Shown: piece by piece, positions 36,037-47,254 of the stretch
How the letters are laid out: each line of letters begins with the position of its first letter
How positions within the stretch are numbered: the first letter of the stretch is position 1
Source: Ulva prolifera
Lineage: Eukaryota; Chlorophyta; Ulvophyceae; Ulvales; Ulvaceae
NCBI GenBank assembly: GCA_023078555.1
Contig: CM041196.1
Location: forward strand, 8,691,985 to 8,755,984
Direction of reading: 5' to 3'
DNA length: 64,000 nt
Position numbers and translations under genes: made by a program
The notes under the pieces: model-generated
Databases searched by the model: none
What the model saw: only the letters and a program-made list of their open reading frames with translations
Told to the model about the DNA's origin: nothing

Positions 36037-36572
36037 TAGTAGGAAATCGTGAGATGTTCACTGAGTACGGTCCGTGTCAGAGGACTGCCAATCCCGCGGG
36101 ACCGGGCCAGCTCCCTATCATGGGCAGGGGAACCATACAGGTGAACCTGGGTACTTATGTTGATAAGCATGGGAACAAGCATCCTCTGGATGTGGAAATC
36201 CCTGGTGTCTACTATGCCCCCGAATGTCCGCACAACCTGCTTAGCACAATGGGTCTGAGGCATGAACAAATGTTCTTGGATACGTGTAGGAGTGTGTTGC
36301 ATGTCCCTGGTCTTGGTGACATGGCTACTGGTATTGTCGATGATGTTAAATACCAGGAGCTTGACGAAGATGGTCACCGTGTATTTGCATTCAAAATGAG
36401 TGTTGAAACCAAACCTGTTCTTGTTGGTCAACCAGTCAATAGGGGGGTGGTCTGGTCCAACCAGAGCAGTCCGACCTCTGTGATAGAGGACCAGCAGCAG
36501 TGGCATCACGTGGCAGCCGCGGCTATTGACCTGAAGCGACCCAATGCTGGGGGAGCTGAGGTCCCACATGAC

Positions 36573-37827
36573 TAAGCCTGGAAAACCGGTACACCGATTG
36601 GGCATTTAATCCCGGTACATCGGAACATATGGAACATGTTCCGGAATATCATACATTTGAGACCCATGCAAATCGGAAACCTGAAGCTACCAGCTAGCAA
36701 AATTTAAATTATAGCGTTTGGTCTTTTGCAACTGATTTGCAGCAGCTTTAGGCACATTTTGACAAGGTTTCAGTTGTGTTGGATGAGAGAGGGCTACTAT
36801 AGCGGTTATATACGATTTTCCAATCTCTCAAAACGGAGCTCAATGACATTTGGTGTTGATGCAATTGACACAATGTGATGAGATATCGGATCAACACAAG
36901 AAATATATCATTGGAAAGCACAGAACAAGTGCTTTCACAATTACAAAACATAATTGAATGATTTGTATGAAAGTGAATATGTGCTTGTGTAGATGCCCCC
37001 TATGTGCAGCTCACTGCGCAGTTGTGTTCACAACAATGCTCCCACAAAGCACTGAATTGAGCAAGTATATCGTCGAGTAAATCTCAGTCAGTGAAGGTGG
37101 TCAAACATGGCTTTTCGTTAGTCAAACGACTGGTAATTGATCAGGCTGGTTGTGAGTCTGAGACCTTTGCGACACTGACACCTTGCACACAGCCTATCTT
37201 GCCTGCCGTAGCCACACTGTGTAGAAGCATAGCAACCCCATCCACTACTGTAGAATGGAGTGTGGCACGGCTCAAGGAAGCTTGGCGAGAACGTCATAGC
37301 GGTGTGAGCAATGCTGCTTTCACGCTGGTCATCGTGCGTGTCTTTGAATCAATCAACATTGATGCTACATTTGGCGCTCTTATTACCTTTGTGCCTAGCG
37401 AGAGTATACAGATGCCGCGTTGCACAGGGACAAACAACTCGCGCTCGCGCATGCGTGCAACACTCAATTTTGCAGCACCGTTGTGTACCGTACATGAACC
37501 TGAACATTGGATACTTGAATTTGATGTGGCTCGAGGCTTCGGTAGCGCTGTTATGTTCTTATCAGCGCTCACACACGGAAAAGCGTAACGCGCACCCTGC
37601 AATACAAGCACCGCGCGCACTGCAAACGACCTTAGGACTGACCGCAACCTCATAAATCTGAAGAATGTTCCGAACATCGGAACATTCCCACTCCAATATG
37701 TACCGGTCAACTGTACATCAAGAGACACCCAAATGTTCCTGGTATCCCGCATTTTGCCAATATACCGGTAATGTACCGCATATTTATGTCCCGGTACATG
37801 TCCCTGTACCGGTACATGCCAGCCTTA
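36573..37827. mobile_element. 1,255-bp hAT-type DNA transposon, inside copia 1
   Basis: The ends are TAAGCCTGG...CCAGCCTTA, flanked by a perfect 8-bp duplication CACATGAC (36565-36572, 37828-37835). Both ends contain CCGGTACA words. A plus-strand frame (37091-37588) includes ATPSTTVEWSVARLKEAWRE, resembling the C-terminal dimerisation region of hAT transposases, so it is a deletion derivative. Its termini differ from hAT A/B, so this is a separate family. Confidence 0.88.
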
Positions 37828-37835
37828 CACATGAC

Positions 37836-38700
37836 GCATACCTGCTAGACCCCGCTTTCATAGCGCATTTGTCTTTTCACCGGTCCACGTGGGTTCTGAA
37901 GCGTATGCAAGCCAACGCTGATTTTTATGGTGATTTACGTTTGACGGTTGATTCCGAGCCGATGGGGAATCGTTGTCATGGCTGCAGAATTGGCAAAGTG
38001 CCTGCGGGCAACTTCTCTGCCAATGATCGTGAGCTCATGGGCCAGGCCAAGTATCCTGGCGAGCAACTGCATGCCGACTTAGCTGGTCCTGTCACTCCAA
38101 TAGGAATTGGTGGTGTGAAATATGTTTTGTTTGTGATGTGTGCCTTTACCCGATATACTTTCGTGGTCGGTCTGCGCAAAAAGAGGGAGGCTGCGGCCAT
38201 GATCTCTTATATTTTCGAGCGCATTCGGGTGAATGTGGTGATGCCAGGTGAACCGGGTGTGCGCATCCTACACACTGACAAAGGGGGAGAGTTCATGGTC
38301 GAGGCCTTGATGCTTTACCTCCGGCGTCGCGGCATCACTCACCGCACAACCCCCACAGCTGATCATCGCTGTAACGGCATGATCGATCGGAGGATCGGAA
38401 TTGCCTTTGAAGCACTCCGTGCTGTGCTGCTTGCAAGCGGCCAGCCTCTGTTCCTGTGGATTGAATGCCTTGCCAGTGTTATCCATGGTCACAATCTCAC
38501 GCCCTGCTTGGCATTGTACCATGACAAACTGGCACGAATCCTGAAGTCCCAGAAACCTCAGCATGCTGTCAACGCATCCGCGGATGTGGAGCAAGCTGAG
38601 AAAGGGAACAAGCGCATGCAAAAGGCCGAGCGCGATAAGTTAAGGGATGAGGAAAAGCGCAAGTACCAGCTGCGACAACAGAGCTCGACGAGTTCTCGGT
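37836..38700 (+). pseudogene. copia 1 integrase core
   Basis: The frame resumes after the hAT insertion with the integrase zinc-binding region end (GNRCHGCRIGKVPAG), then the catalytic core around LHADLAGPVTPIG, ILHTDKGGEFMVEAL and GITHRTTPTA. Fossil part of copia 1. Confidence 0.85.
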
Positions 38701-40317
38701 GAGGTCTTGTGACAGGGATATCATTCCCTATATGTCTTCTTTCAGAGACACCTCCGTTGAGGTGTTCCAAGATCTGCTGCGGCAGCAGCGTCCGTGGGGG
38801 GTTGAAGTGTATGCGTATCCTAGGGATGACAAGCTGCGGAAGCTGTCCCAAAGGGGTATTCTTGCATATTGGGTCGGGGCTAGGCTCGGCCCCAGCATGC
38901 AGCGTGTATACGCCCAAGATGTTCCTAGGGGTAGGGTTTTTGTAGTGCGCCAGATCATGTGCACTGCGGATCAGATGATCCGCCACGTACGTAAGTACGA
39001 TGCGTCCGCTGTTGCGGACAAGAGGGAGCCTGCGGAGTTTACGAACTCCTACACGGTTGCTTTCGAGGGGGATAATGAGGGTGAACGTGTGACTGATAGT
39101 GATGTCCCTCCTTTCATGAGTGATCACATGTATGATGGGGGAGTGTTGCGCCGTCTGCGTGACCAGCTTCACACCCCCCTGGTCATGGTAAGGTTCCTGT
39201 CATGGATATGTCCTTCCGGCAGGACAACCCCGAGCCCAGTCCTGACGTGTATTCTCCACGGTTTGGAGCTGGCTCATCTGCGGAGGTGATCCGGCGTGAC
39301 CCTGCTCGGGCCACACCGGAGATAGCCAAGGTAGCTTTGCATCGCACACGTGCGACTTCCAGAGCTGCGGCTCACCCTGACGTCCCTGTCCCCCCTCGTG
39401 TACGTGTCCAAGTGTATCACCTTGAGGCTGTGCCCTCACGTACTGTGCAGTACGTTGTTACGCGTAACGCTGCTCTGCACGACCCTAGTGTAGAAGCTGC
39501 ATTCCCTGTTCAATTGTCGGCTAGTTCTTCCAAATCCGGCATGCATGAGGATGATGCTGACAGTCCCGGCATCTACAACGATGACGATGAACAGAGGATG
39601 GACTACACCATGACAGATGATGAAGAGGCTATGGCCCATCAGGATCTGGAGGCTCAGCGGGTCCGCTCCGGGAGCAATTCGGCCGCGGCCTCAGCGTCTA
39701 ACGCGGAAGCAGTTGCTCAGCCCCTGCGAGGAGCTGAGGCGCCGAGGCCCTTCTGGGAGGATGAGCCTGATGAGGTGGAGACCGGGTCCGAATTAGGGGG
39801 AGAGGTCCTGGACCCCTCAGCCGCTGTCGGGGTTCATTTGCCTGACGAGGTGAGGGCCATTCCAGCTGCCTTGCCTCGTATTAAAATCAATCCTCTTGTA
39901 CGCAGACGCCTTGTTCCATTGGCTGCGGATGTAGCAGCTCTACATATGCATGAGCCTGCGGGCTCTGACATTGCTAGTAGTGAAAAAAAATAAATAAGAA
40001 ATAAAATAAAGTAGCTATTATTATAGTGAAATAATAGCTACTATTATAGCAGCTAATAACAGTTGTAGCTGCTATTGAAGCTCCGGGCTGCAATCAGGAC
40101 ACATCAGCCGCGGCTGACTATGGAGTGTCCTGTGCAGGCCTGAAGCATCGGCACGTGGAGTGTGGCGAGCAGCAGAATGTTCAGCGTCGTGGGTCGCGCA
40201 GAGCAGCTGCCGCCAGGAAGCAGAAGCCCTCCGACCCTGATATGCCTTCTTTGAAGGAAGCACTCGCGGGTGCAGACAGGGATGCATGGCTGCGTGCCAT
40301 GCAGGAGGAGGTACATG
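38699..40317 (+). pseudogene. copia 1 integrase C-terminal and linker regions
   Basis: Frames at 38699-39289 and 39202-39993 match, in the same order, the segments between integrase and reverse transcriptase of copia 3 (for example GVEVYAYPRDDKLRKLS and an acidic linker PRPFWEDEPDEVETGSE). Fossil part of copia 1. Confidence 0.8.
39976..40054. repeat. AT-rich insertion with hairpin in copia 1
   Basis: Compared with the same place in copia 3, about 75-80 extra bases are present, made of A-rich sequence followed by an imperfect hairpin GTAGCTATTA...TAATAGCTAC. It could be a microsatellite burst or a tiny foldback element. Confidence 0.6.
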
Positions 40318-40322
40318 CACTG

Positions 40323-41110
40323 TGTTGTAATTGCCAAATCTGTCGGCTCAGAAGCACACATATTCCAGATATGCAGGCACCAATTGTGGATACATGTGTA
40401 TCTCAGGCTAGTGCCTTGCAAACTTGAGCCAGCCGAAAGTATACCAAAGAATACCTCAGAATGCCAGCCTGTTCCACGTCACAGCTGTGCACATGGGCTG
40501 CATGCATACAGCTACATGTGCGTAATTCCACATGCCCAAAAGAGCCACTAGCATTCCTCAACATGTATAATCTCGCATACCAATCCCATGTATCATGCCA
40601 CCTTATGCCACAGCCTTTTGGCAGTGCGAAGTGCCAGCTCAGTACATGACACGTCATGCATGCGGCGCATGCATACCCCTGGTCTGCGCTTGCGCACGCC
40701 AAGGGTGCAGCGTCAAAGACCATGCCAGCCAGTCTACGTCTGCGTATCCATGCAGCACGATGTTGCTGCATTGGATTGACGGAGGATGATACATGCCAAA
40801 TCCCAATGCCCGAGAAGATCGCCAGATTTCGCGGGATGCTGCACCCTGATCCGTACAGAGATCAACGAGCAGCGCGATTCCACATTTCCACAGAGCTATC
40901 AGTAGCGAGGGCAGCACAAAGCAGGGATGGACCTGGGCACATATATTCCAAGTGTTTTGCTGTGATCGACAGAATTACCTTTGGTCGATTGGGGCGCTCC
41001 TGTTCCAGTCATTCCATTGTGTGCTGCATTGTTACCCGTGTCGTTCTCTCCTGTCGTTTCTGTACGCTCGCTAGGGTGCCCAGCTCCTTGCGCTACCCGA
41101 CTAGTCAACA
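40323..41110 (+). mobile_element. solo LTR, family X, inside copia 1
   Basis: 788 bp, TGTTGTAATTGCC...TAGTCAACA, flanked by a perfect 5-bp duplication CACTG (40318-40322, 41111-41115). It interrupts the copia reverse-transcriptase region, and the uninterrupted order is seen in copia 3. It is the inverted homologue of the copy at 30284-31951 and lacks hAT B. Confidence 0.92.
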
Positions 41111-42159
41111 CACTGGGTGAGCACGGAACCTTCGGGTTGTGCTATCTGCCGGCGGGCAAACGGGCTATCTCGGGCAAATGGGTGCTTAAGATTAAGCGTG
41201 GGCTTGCGGGTGAAATTCAGCGCTATAAGGCAAGATATGTAGCTCGTGGTTCTTCTCAAATAAAAGGGATAGATTTCTTTGAGACTTGGTCCCCTGTCGG
41301 TAGTTATGTGACACTGCGTGTGTTGCTGTCAGTTGCTGGTCTGGAGGATTTGGAGATTAGACACATAGATATTCAGTGTGCTTTTCTAAATGGTGAGCTT
41401 GAGGAGGAAAAGTTCGTTGAACAGCCCCCGTTCTTCACAGACGGGACAACACATGTATGAAGGTTGCATAAACCCTTGTATGGCCTAAAGCAAGCTGCTC
41501 GCGAGTAGCATAAGGCTTTGATAAAGGTCTTAGCTAAGATGGGATTTGTGTGCGCACAAAGTGATCCCGGACTGTATGTCAGAACATCTGGTCGTTGTTT
41601 TGTATTTTTATGGGTTGATGACTTGTTCATTTTCAGCAGGGGCTGCAAGATTTGGTTGATATCATCCTCACGAAATTCGAAGGCAGAGACCTGGGTGACC
41701 TTGCATGGGCACTCGGCACAGAGATCACGCGTGATCGCAAGGCCAAAACAAGCATCATGACACAACGAAACAAGATTCAAAACTTGCTTGAAAAGTACAG
41801 TATGTCTGACTGTTGCAAATCTCCCACTCCCTTAGTGCCGCGGCAACAACTAAGGAGTGTGAAAGAGCATCCTAACCTGGAGAAAGCCAGTGCTACTGAG
41901 CATTCCAGGTTCATGAGTGCTGTAGGAAGCATCCAGTATATTGCATTAGTGACACGACCTGGCCTGAGCTATGTGGCACATGCCCTGGCCCGGCACATGT
42001 CTAGTAGTCTGAAGGAACATTGGTCTGCCGTGCAACATGTTCTGAGATACCTGCAGTCCACCAAGAATTTAGCAATAAAATTTATAGGCTCTGAGGGACA
42101 TGGGTGCTTATTAGAGGCTTTTTCAGATGCAGCTTTTGCGAAATTCTGCAGATCTGAAG
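41111..42159 (+). pseudogene. copia 1 reverse transcriptase and start of RNase H
   Basis: Contains copia reverse-transcriptase blocks (KARYVARGSSQ, FETWSPVGSYVTLR, IDIQCAFLNGELEEE, FLWVDDLFIFS) and the start of RNase H, up to the gypsy insertion at 42160. Fossil; several breaks. Confidence 0.85.
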
Positions 42160-42358
42160 TGTTGAGACCTATCGGTCTGGTCTCGGGTAACAGACCTCGA
42201 TGGCGGTAATCGGAAGAAATGATGGGACAGCAGTTCGCCGCAGCACGAGGGCTGTATAGGCACAATCAGATCAGGGATACCTTCACACGCATAGATGCGA
42301 CGTGCTAGTGCGGAGATGGATGGTGCCCCAACCAGACTACTATCAAGCGTGTCTGGTC

Positions 42359-42647
42359 TGTTGTGGGATATCCATATCTGGGGATCCAAGAATATGCATA
42401 ACGTAATCAACGGAGGAGTCATCTAACAAAGGACTCGTTGCTTCAGGTGAGCCCCAGTGGTTAGAGCATGTCGTGTGTACACATGAGGTCACCGGTTCGA
42501 TTCTTACTTTCATTTCTGCCACGCGACTATATGCGACGGCAAGGTACGCCCCCCTCCACGTCATCATGCACAATCAGCATGCTTACCAGCTCAGGCACAC
42601 GCATTAACCCCTGTGCACACTCGATGAGACTAACCAGCGTCTTGACG
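42359..42647 (+). mobile_element. 289-bp TG...CA element with tRNA-like boxes, copy 2
   Basis: Runs TGTTGTGGGATATCC...GCGTCTTGACG and is flanked by a perfect 5-bp duplication TGGTC (42354-42358, 42648-42652). The partner gypsy LTR at about 50347 shows the empty site (TCTGGTTCCAGC). The tRNA-like part is 42446-42503, with GAGCCCCAGTGGTTAGAGCA resembling box A and the D arm and GGTTCGATTC (42494-42503) matching box B. Same length and ends as the copy at 32815-33102. Confidence 0.9.
42446..42503 (+). promoter_or_regulatory. tRNA-like internal Pol III promoter (A and B boxes)
   Basis: The spacing and wording of a tRNA gene's 5' two thirds are visible: a D-arm with CAGTGGTTAGAGC, a possible anticodon stem CATGT/ACATG and the T-loop GGTTCGATTC. 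The 3' acceptor half does not pair, so this is not a functional tRNA. Confidence 0.7.
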
Positions 42648-43271
42648 TGGTCCCAGCAAGCGCTCGGTATAAATACCGGGGGGTATAAATACCGGGGTGT
42701 GTGCGCCCAGGTCAATCCCCCTGTCAAAGCTGGCCTCGCCGAATCGTGCCGCATAACTGCCACACTAATCCCAGATCCCGCATAAGCGCGGGAGATCTTA
42801 AATTGTGGCTCACAGAGCCTGAGATGAGTGTAAGCAAGGCTACGCATGTAATTTGTGGGCAGCTCTGGGTGGCTGTACAGATATTATCGTGCATGCCAAC
42901 CCTGGAGCCCGCCGGGCGGACCCTGTGTAACGGCGGTAATGCATACAGTAAGACGTAATATGTGCAGTAACGATTCGGCTAGCCGCATAAAGCCATAATA
43001 AGCCTATGACGGGACACATTGTGCCGGGAGAAGGCTGTACACAGTGCTGATGCAATGTGCACGTAAGGCTGGTGGACGCGTGCAGTCACACGTGGCGAGT
43101 GCAGGCACGTAAGCCCACTGAGTGTACGTGTGATCACACTGTGTACAACTCGATCGGTAATTCAAAAGCTATGCTTGTGCGACCGTCCACATGGCTGGAC
43201 AAGTTGCTACGCATATAAGAAAAGGTGTTAATTGTGCCAGCATGCGCTAGTGTGAGAGATATCTCACAACA

Positions 43272-43284
43272 CCTCCCCCCTTAA
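43272..43284 (-). promoter_or_regulatory. gypsy polypurine tract
   Basis: On the minus strand TTAAGGGGGGAGG directly precedes the 3' LTR, the expected plus-strand primer of reverse transcription. Confidence 0.75.
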
Positions 43285-43484
43285 CAGAGGAGCGAAGCTC
43301 CGGAAGCGAAGCACGCAAATGGTGGCAGAATACCACATCACAAGCGCAGCGACGCCAAGAACACGGTAGTGCCACTGGCGCGCAACACATAACCTAAGGC
43401 GTAAGCACAGGAGGGGCCCACGAGGTGGGGGCGAGACCGGGGCTTTGTAACAAGAGCCGGTGCTGCGTCTGCCCAGCAAACGGG

Positions 43485-43889
43485 TTACATAAGGTCCGAG
43501 AAGGACATCACCAGATCATCCAGATAATGGCCCAACACACGGCCGTGTGCGTAGGTGACCATCTCAATAAATTCATGCAAGCCACGCTCACGGGCGCGGG
43601 CGGCAGCAACAGCAGACCCCTCAGCCCGCACAATAGCGACAAGCTTGGCCCTAAATTCATCCCTGCTAACGCCGGAGGTGGGGGTCTTGGACACATCATT
43701 CATAAACTTCTGAATGTTAACCAGCAACCGCTTAATCTTGGAGCTGGTCAAGGCAGAGCCCTCCGACGCGGAAGGTAAGGATGCCACTGCATAGCAGCCG
43801 TCAGTCGGAGAAGGTAGCAAATCCCACAAAGGTTGCACGTGCGTAGCAGTGTGAACGGCATGCCGTAATGTGCGGCGACACCGGCCCAC
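43485..43889 (-). pseudogene. gypsy extra 3' frame, unrecognised
   Basis: A 134-residue minus-strand frame lies between the chromodomain end and the 3' LTR. It looks helical and charged (KIKRLLVNIQKFMNDVSK; RVLGHYLDDLVMSFSDL), with no transmembrane segment. Chromodomain gypsy elements usually end at the integrase, so this is unexpected; it may be an accessory frame or chance. Confidence 0.45.
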
Positions 43890-44222
43890 ATTGACAAGAA
43901 TTTAACCCCATAAGTGCCTATCGAGGATGTAACTGGTGCGTTCAGGTAGTGTAACACGCTCTATGGCGACTAGGTGCTACCATGCCGGGGTTCCAACCTG
44001 GTGAATGACCGTGCCCAGCATGACGAGTGCTGCGGGGATGGCATAAGTGGTTCCAATGTGATCGTGCACATGGACCTAAGACCGAGAAATATCGGCGGAG
44101 CGGGCAGGATACGGTCAAGAATATCCCGCGTCGAACCCAACTCCTCATGACCGGTAACGCCCAGGTAAGTGCTATATGGATCCAGGCGTCCCCTTCAACA
44201 AATAGCAGGGCACAGCAATGGC

Positions 44223-45134
44223 CTAGCACAGGCTCGCAGCACAACATGAGCAGAATTGCTGGCTGGAAACTGCTGCAACAAGCGTCGGCTTGGACTTACG
44301 CAAGCGCGCTGATTCGCGTCGCGTGCTCGGCACTAAGCGTGGTGGCCTCGACATTGTGGCCGGTGCAGCGTCCACGCCACGTGTACTGTGCGTACGCTGT
44401 AAGAGGCGTGCCAGCCGTGCGCGTGCACCGCGCGGGAATTGTGCAATCATCACCTCGCGTTGTTTCGCGGATGCATTTTGAAACAGGTTATCCGCGACCT
44501 TGTCTAAACAATTATCCAACTCACCAACAGGCAACCAGAGGTCGTGTTGAGAAGAGTATCCTTTCCACCAGACAAGATAATGTGGACCTTTAAGGGGCCC
44601 CGTGTCATGTGATTGTGCCGTCGGCGTGTGCGTGCGCCTATAATCTAAGACGGCCTCGACTTCGAAGACATTGTCAGCGTTTGTATCCGGGCCCGTCGCA
44701 GGGGAGGTGCTACACTCATGAAAATGAGCATCAACATAAGGTTTAAGGCACGAGAAATGGAATACATCATGAATCCTTAGTTCTCGCAATGTAGCAGGTA
44801 GTTGCAGCCGCGCAGCCCTTGTCCCATTCAAGGCCAAGATGCGACAAGGGCCATCCCACCTGGCAGTGAATTTGCGTCTAAGCGCCGGGTGATGCAACGC
44901 AAGCTTGGACAATGACAGCAGCACATCTTTGCCTACTTGGAATTGTTGTGAGTGTTCATTGTGAACTGTGGAAGACCACATGCTTTGTTTGGCCTCTGAG
45001 AGTGCTTGCTTGGCCAAATGATAATTCATTCTGTGCAAAATAGATGTATGCACACGCCGTGTCTGTGGCAAGCCAAATGCTAACGCGGTAGGTGACAGTG
45101 GCGGTGTAATGCGGTTGAGTTGAAGGGGCTGCAA
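44223..45134 (-). pseudogene. gypsy integrase C-terminus and chromodomain
   Basis: Contains the integrase C-terminal block (KFTARWDGPCRILALNG, LRIHDVFHFSCLKPY) and a chromodomain (VEAVLDYR...YLVWWKGYSSQHDLW). Such chromodomains steer integration to marked chromatin. Fossil part. Confidence 0.85.
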
Positions 45135-45950
45135 CTGTTGCTTTCGCTCTTTGAACTGTTAATGCTGAATTCAACATGCGGCAGGAACGTGTCCCAATCG
45201 TCGTGTGCGGGGCCGACAAAGTGTCTGAGCGCCTCCTCAATGTCTCTGTTCAGGCGCTCCACTTGGCCGTTGGCTCTAGGGTGATATAAAAACGTCAAAC
45301 GGAGTTGAATGCCCATGTGCTCGCAGACAAATTTGAAAAACTTGTTATTCCACTGCACGCCCCTATCGCTGCATATGCCCAAAGGCAGACCATAGTGTGG
45401 ATAGATGTGTTGGAAAAACAACTGAGCAAAACCCGGACCATCGAGTGTGCTCAGCGCAGGTATAAGCCGGACCATCTTGGAGAACTGGCTGAGAGGACGC
45501 TGCCGCCTGGAGAGGGGGTAGCGGCTGAGAGGGGCCCCTGATGGTGGCCGTGGGGGTGGCAGTTGCGTGCCGTAACATGTCCTGGATTACCGGGTAAGCG
45601 GGGCTGCTTGGGTTGAGCAGCCCCAGCGCCCGGCGCAGATCCTGACGATCCTGTGTCCTGGGGGAAAATAAAGTCGTGGCGGCCGGTTTGTCGGCAGTAT
45701 GCCATGCCGATGGGGAACCCCGGGGGGAGTCCATAATGACCGTGCCACGTGCGGGTGGCGGTGACAATGCCAGCGGTGGAAAACCCTCCGACAAGGCCGG
45801 CGCCTGGCCAGGCGACCTGCGTACTAGAAGGCTGGTCAGTGCCAACGCTCTGTAAGGTTCATGCAGCCGTTCAGCGGCCAAAGTATGACCATCATGCAGC
45901 ACAACTTCCGTTGTAGGCAAGTGTGTGGCACGACTAACAGCATCAGCCAC
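45080..45950 (-). pseudogene. gypsy integrase core and preceding linker
   Basis: The downstream frame (45080-45475) has the integrase core around HYGLPLGICSDRGVQWNN and PRANGQVERLNRDIEEAL. The upstream frame (45363-45950) begins ADAVSRATHLP, the usual sequence after RNase H in Ty3/gypsy. Fossil parts. Confidence 0.8.
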
Positions 45951-46022
45951 AACATTCTTGTCACCCGGAATATAAGTTATTTTCCAGTCAATGCGTGATA
46001 ATGACTCGAGCCAGCGGGCATG

Positions 46023-47215
46023 TTAGCCCGACACCTTTTTCTGAGTCTGTAAAAACCGAAGGGGTTTGTGGTCTGAATGAATGAAAACCGTATGGTTATT
46101 TTCCAAATAACATCGCCACTGCCTGTATGCAAACATAATTGCCCCCAGCTCTTTTTCAAGAGTATAATAATTTTCCTCTGCTCTATTCATCTTGCGGCCT
46201 ATCCAAGCAACGGGACAAAGTGGGTCCTCATGTTGCTGGGTAAGCACAGCCCCGTAAGCATAGTCCGATGCGTCGGTGTAAATGTGAAATGGTTTGTTAA
46301 GGTCCGGGTGCCTCATAACTGTAGCATTGACCAGTGCATTTTTGATGTTCACAAATGCTGCATCACATTGCTTCGTCCAGGGGATGCTTTCCTTGGAGCT
46401 AATGCGCTGGAGCAAGGGTGCAGCTAGGGTTGGCAATTTTGGAACAAATCTCCTCAAGTATCCGGCTAAGCCCATGAACGACCTAATATTGTCGGTGGAC
46501 TTTTGAAAGTCTGCTACCGGCCAATCTTGCAGCACTTGAACTTTGTATGGATCAGGTTGGACCGTGTCGGCAGTGACAACATGTCCTAAGTATTTAATTT
46601 CTTGCAAGGCAAATTGACACTTGTCTATATTGCAGTAAAACTTGTGTTCAGCCAATCTGGTTAACACCAGGTCAAGGTGTTTGGCATGTTCTGCCTCAGA
46701 TCGTGCTAATACGACAATGCCATCGAGGTAAGCTAAACAGATTTTTCCTATGAGCCCCTTGAGAACAACGTGCATTGCTTGCTGCAACACTGAAGGGGCA
46801 TTCGACAGACCAAAAGGCATGACTTTCCATTCATACAAACCGTCGGGTGTTCGAAAAGCAGTCTTAGGTTCCGCCGCTGACGACAACCGGATTTGATGGT
46901 AACCCGAATGCAAATCAAGTGCTGAGAAAAATTTATGTCCTTGTAATTGGTCTAACAGCGTGTCAATGCGTGGTAATGGGTAGGTGTTTTTAACAGTGTG
47001 TTCATTCAGATACCTGTAATCAATGCAAAGGCGAAGCTTGCCCCCAGGCTTGGGTGCAAATAGAACACAACTCGCCCATGGAGATACAGAGGCTGCACCC
47101 AGCCCATGGTAAGCAAGTGATTGAGCTGCTTTTCTAACTCCAGAGTCTCGCGGGGTGTGAGTCTATACTGGCGCGCGGCCCTCGGGCGGGTGCCCGGCAA
47201 CAAATCAATATTCAT
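46023..47215 (-). pseudogene. gypsy reverse transcriptase and RNase H
   Basis: The start of reverse transcriptase (YRLTPRETLELEKQLNHLL) is followed by LHSGYHQIRL, KVMPFGLSNAPSVLQ and KYLGHVVTAD, then RNase H with PFHIYTDASDYAYGAVL and IHSDHKPLRFL. Fossil part. Confidence 0.88.
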
Positions 47216-47254
47216 TTCAAAACCGGACGCAGACGTGTTCGGCGGGGGAGGGCC

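Larger units (their letters stand above)
42160..43271 (-). repeat. gypsy 3' LTR (in element orientation), with insertion
   Basis: TGTTGAGACC...TCTCACAACA on the plus strand. It contains the 289-bp TG...CA element and a small tandem duplication of TATAAATACCGGGG near 42668-42700 that the other LTR lacks. Confidence 0.9.

Noticed and set aside
42446-42503. A genuine tRNA gene
   Set aside because: The A and B box regions are tRNA-like, but the acceptor and T-stem halves do not pair and the sequence lies inside a repeated mobile element.
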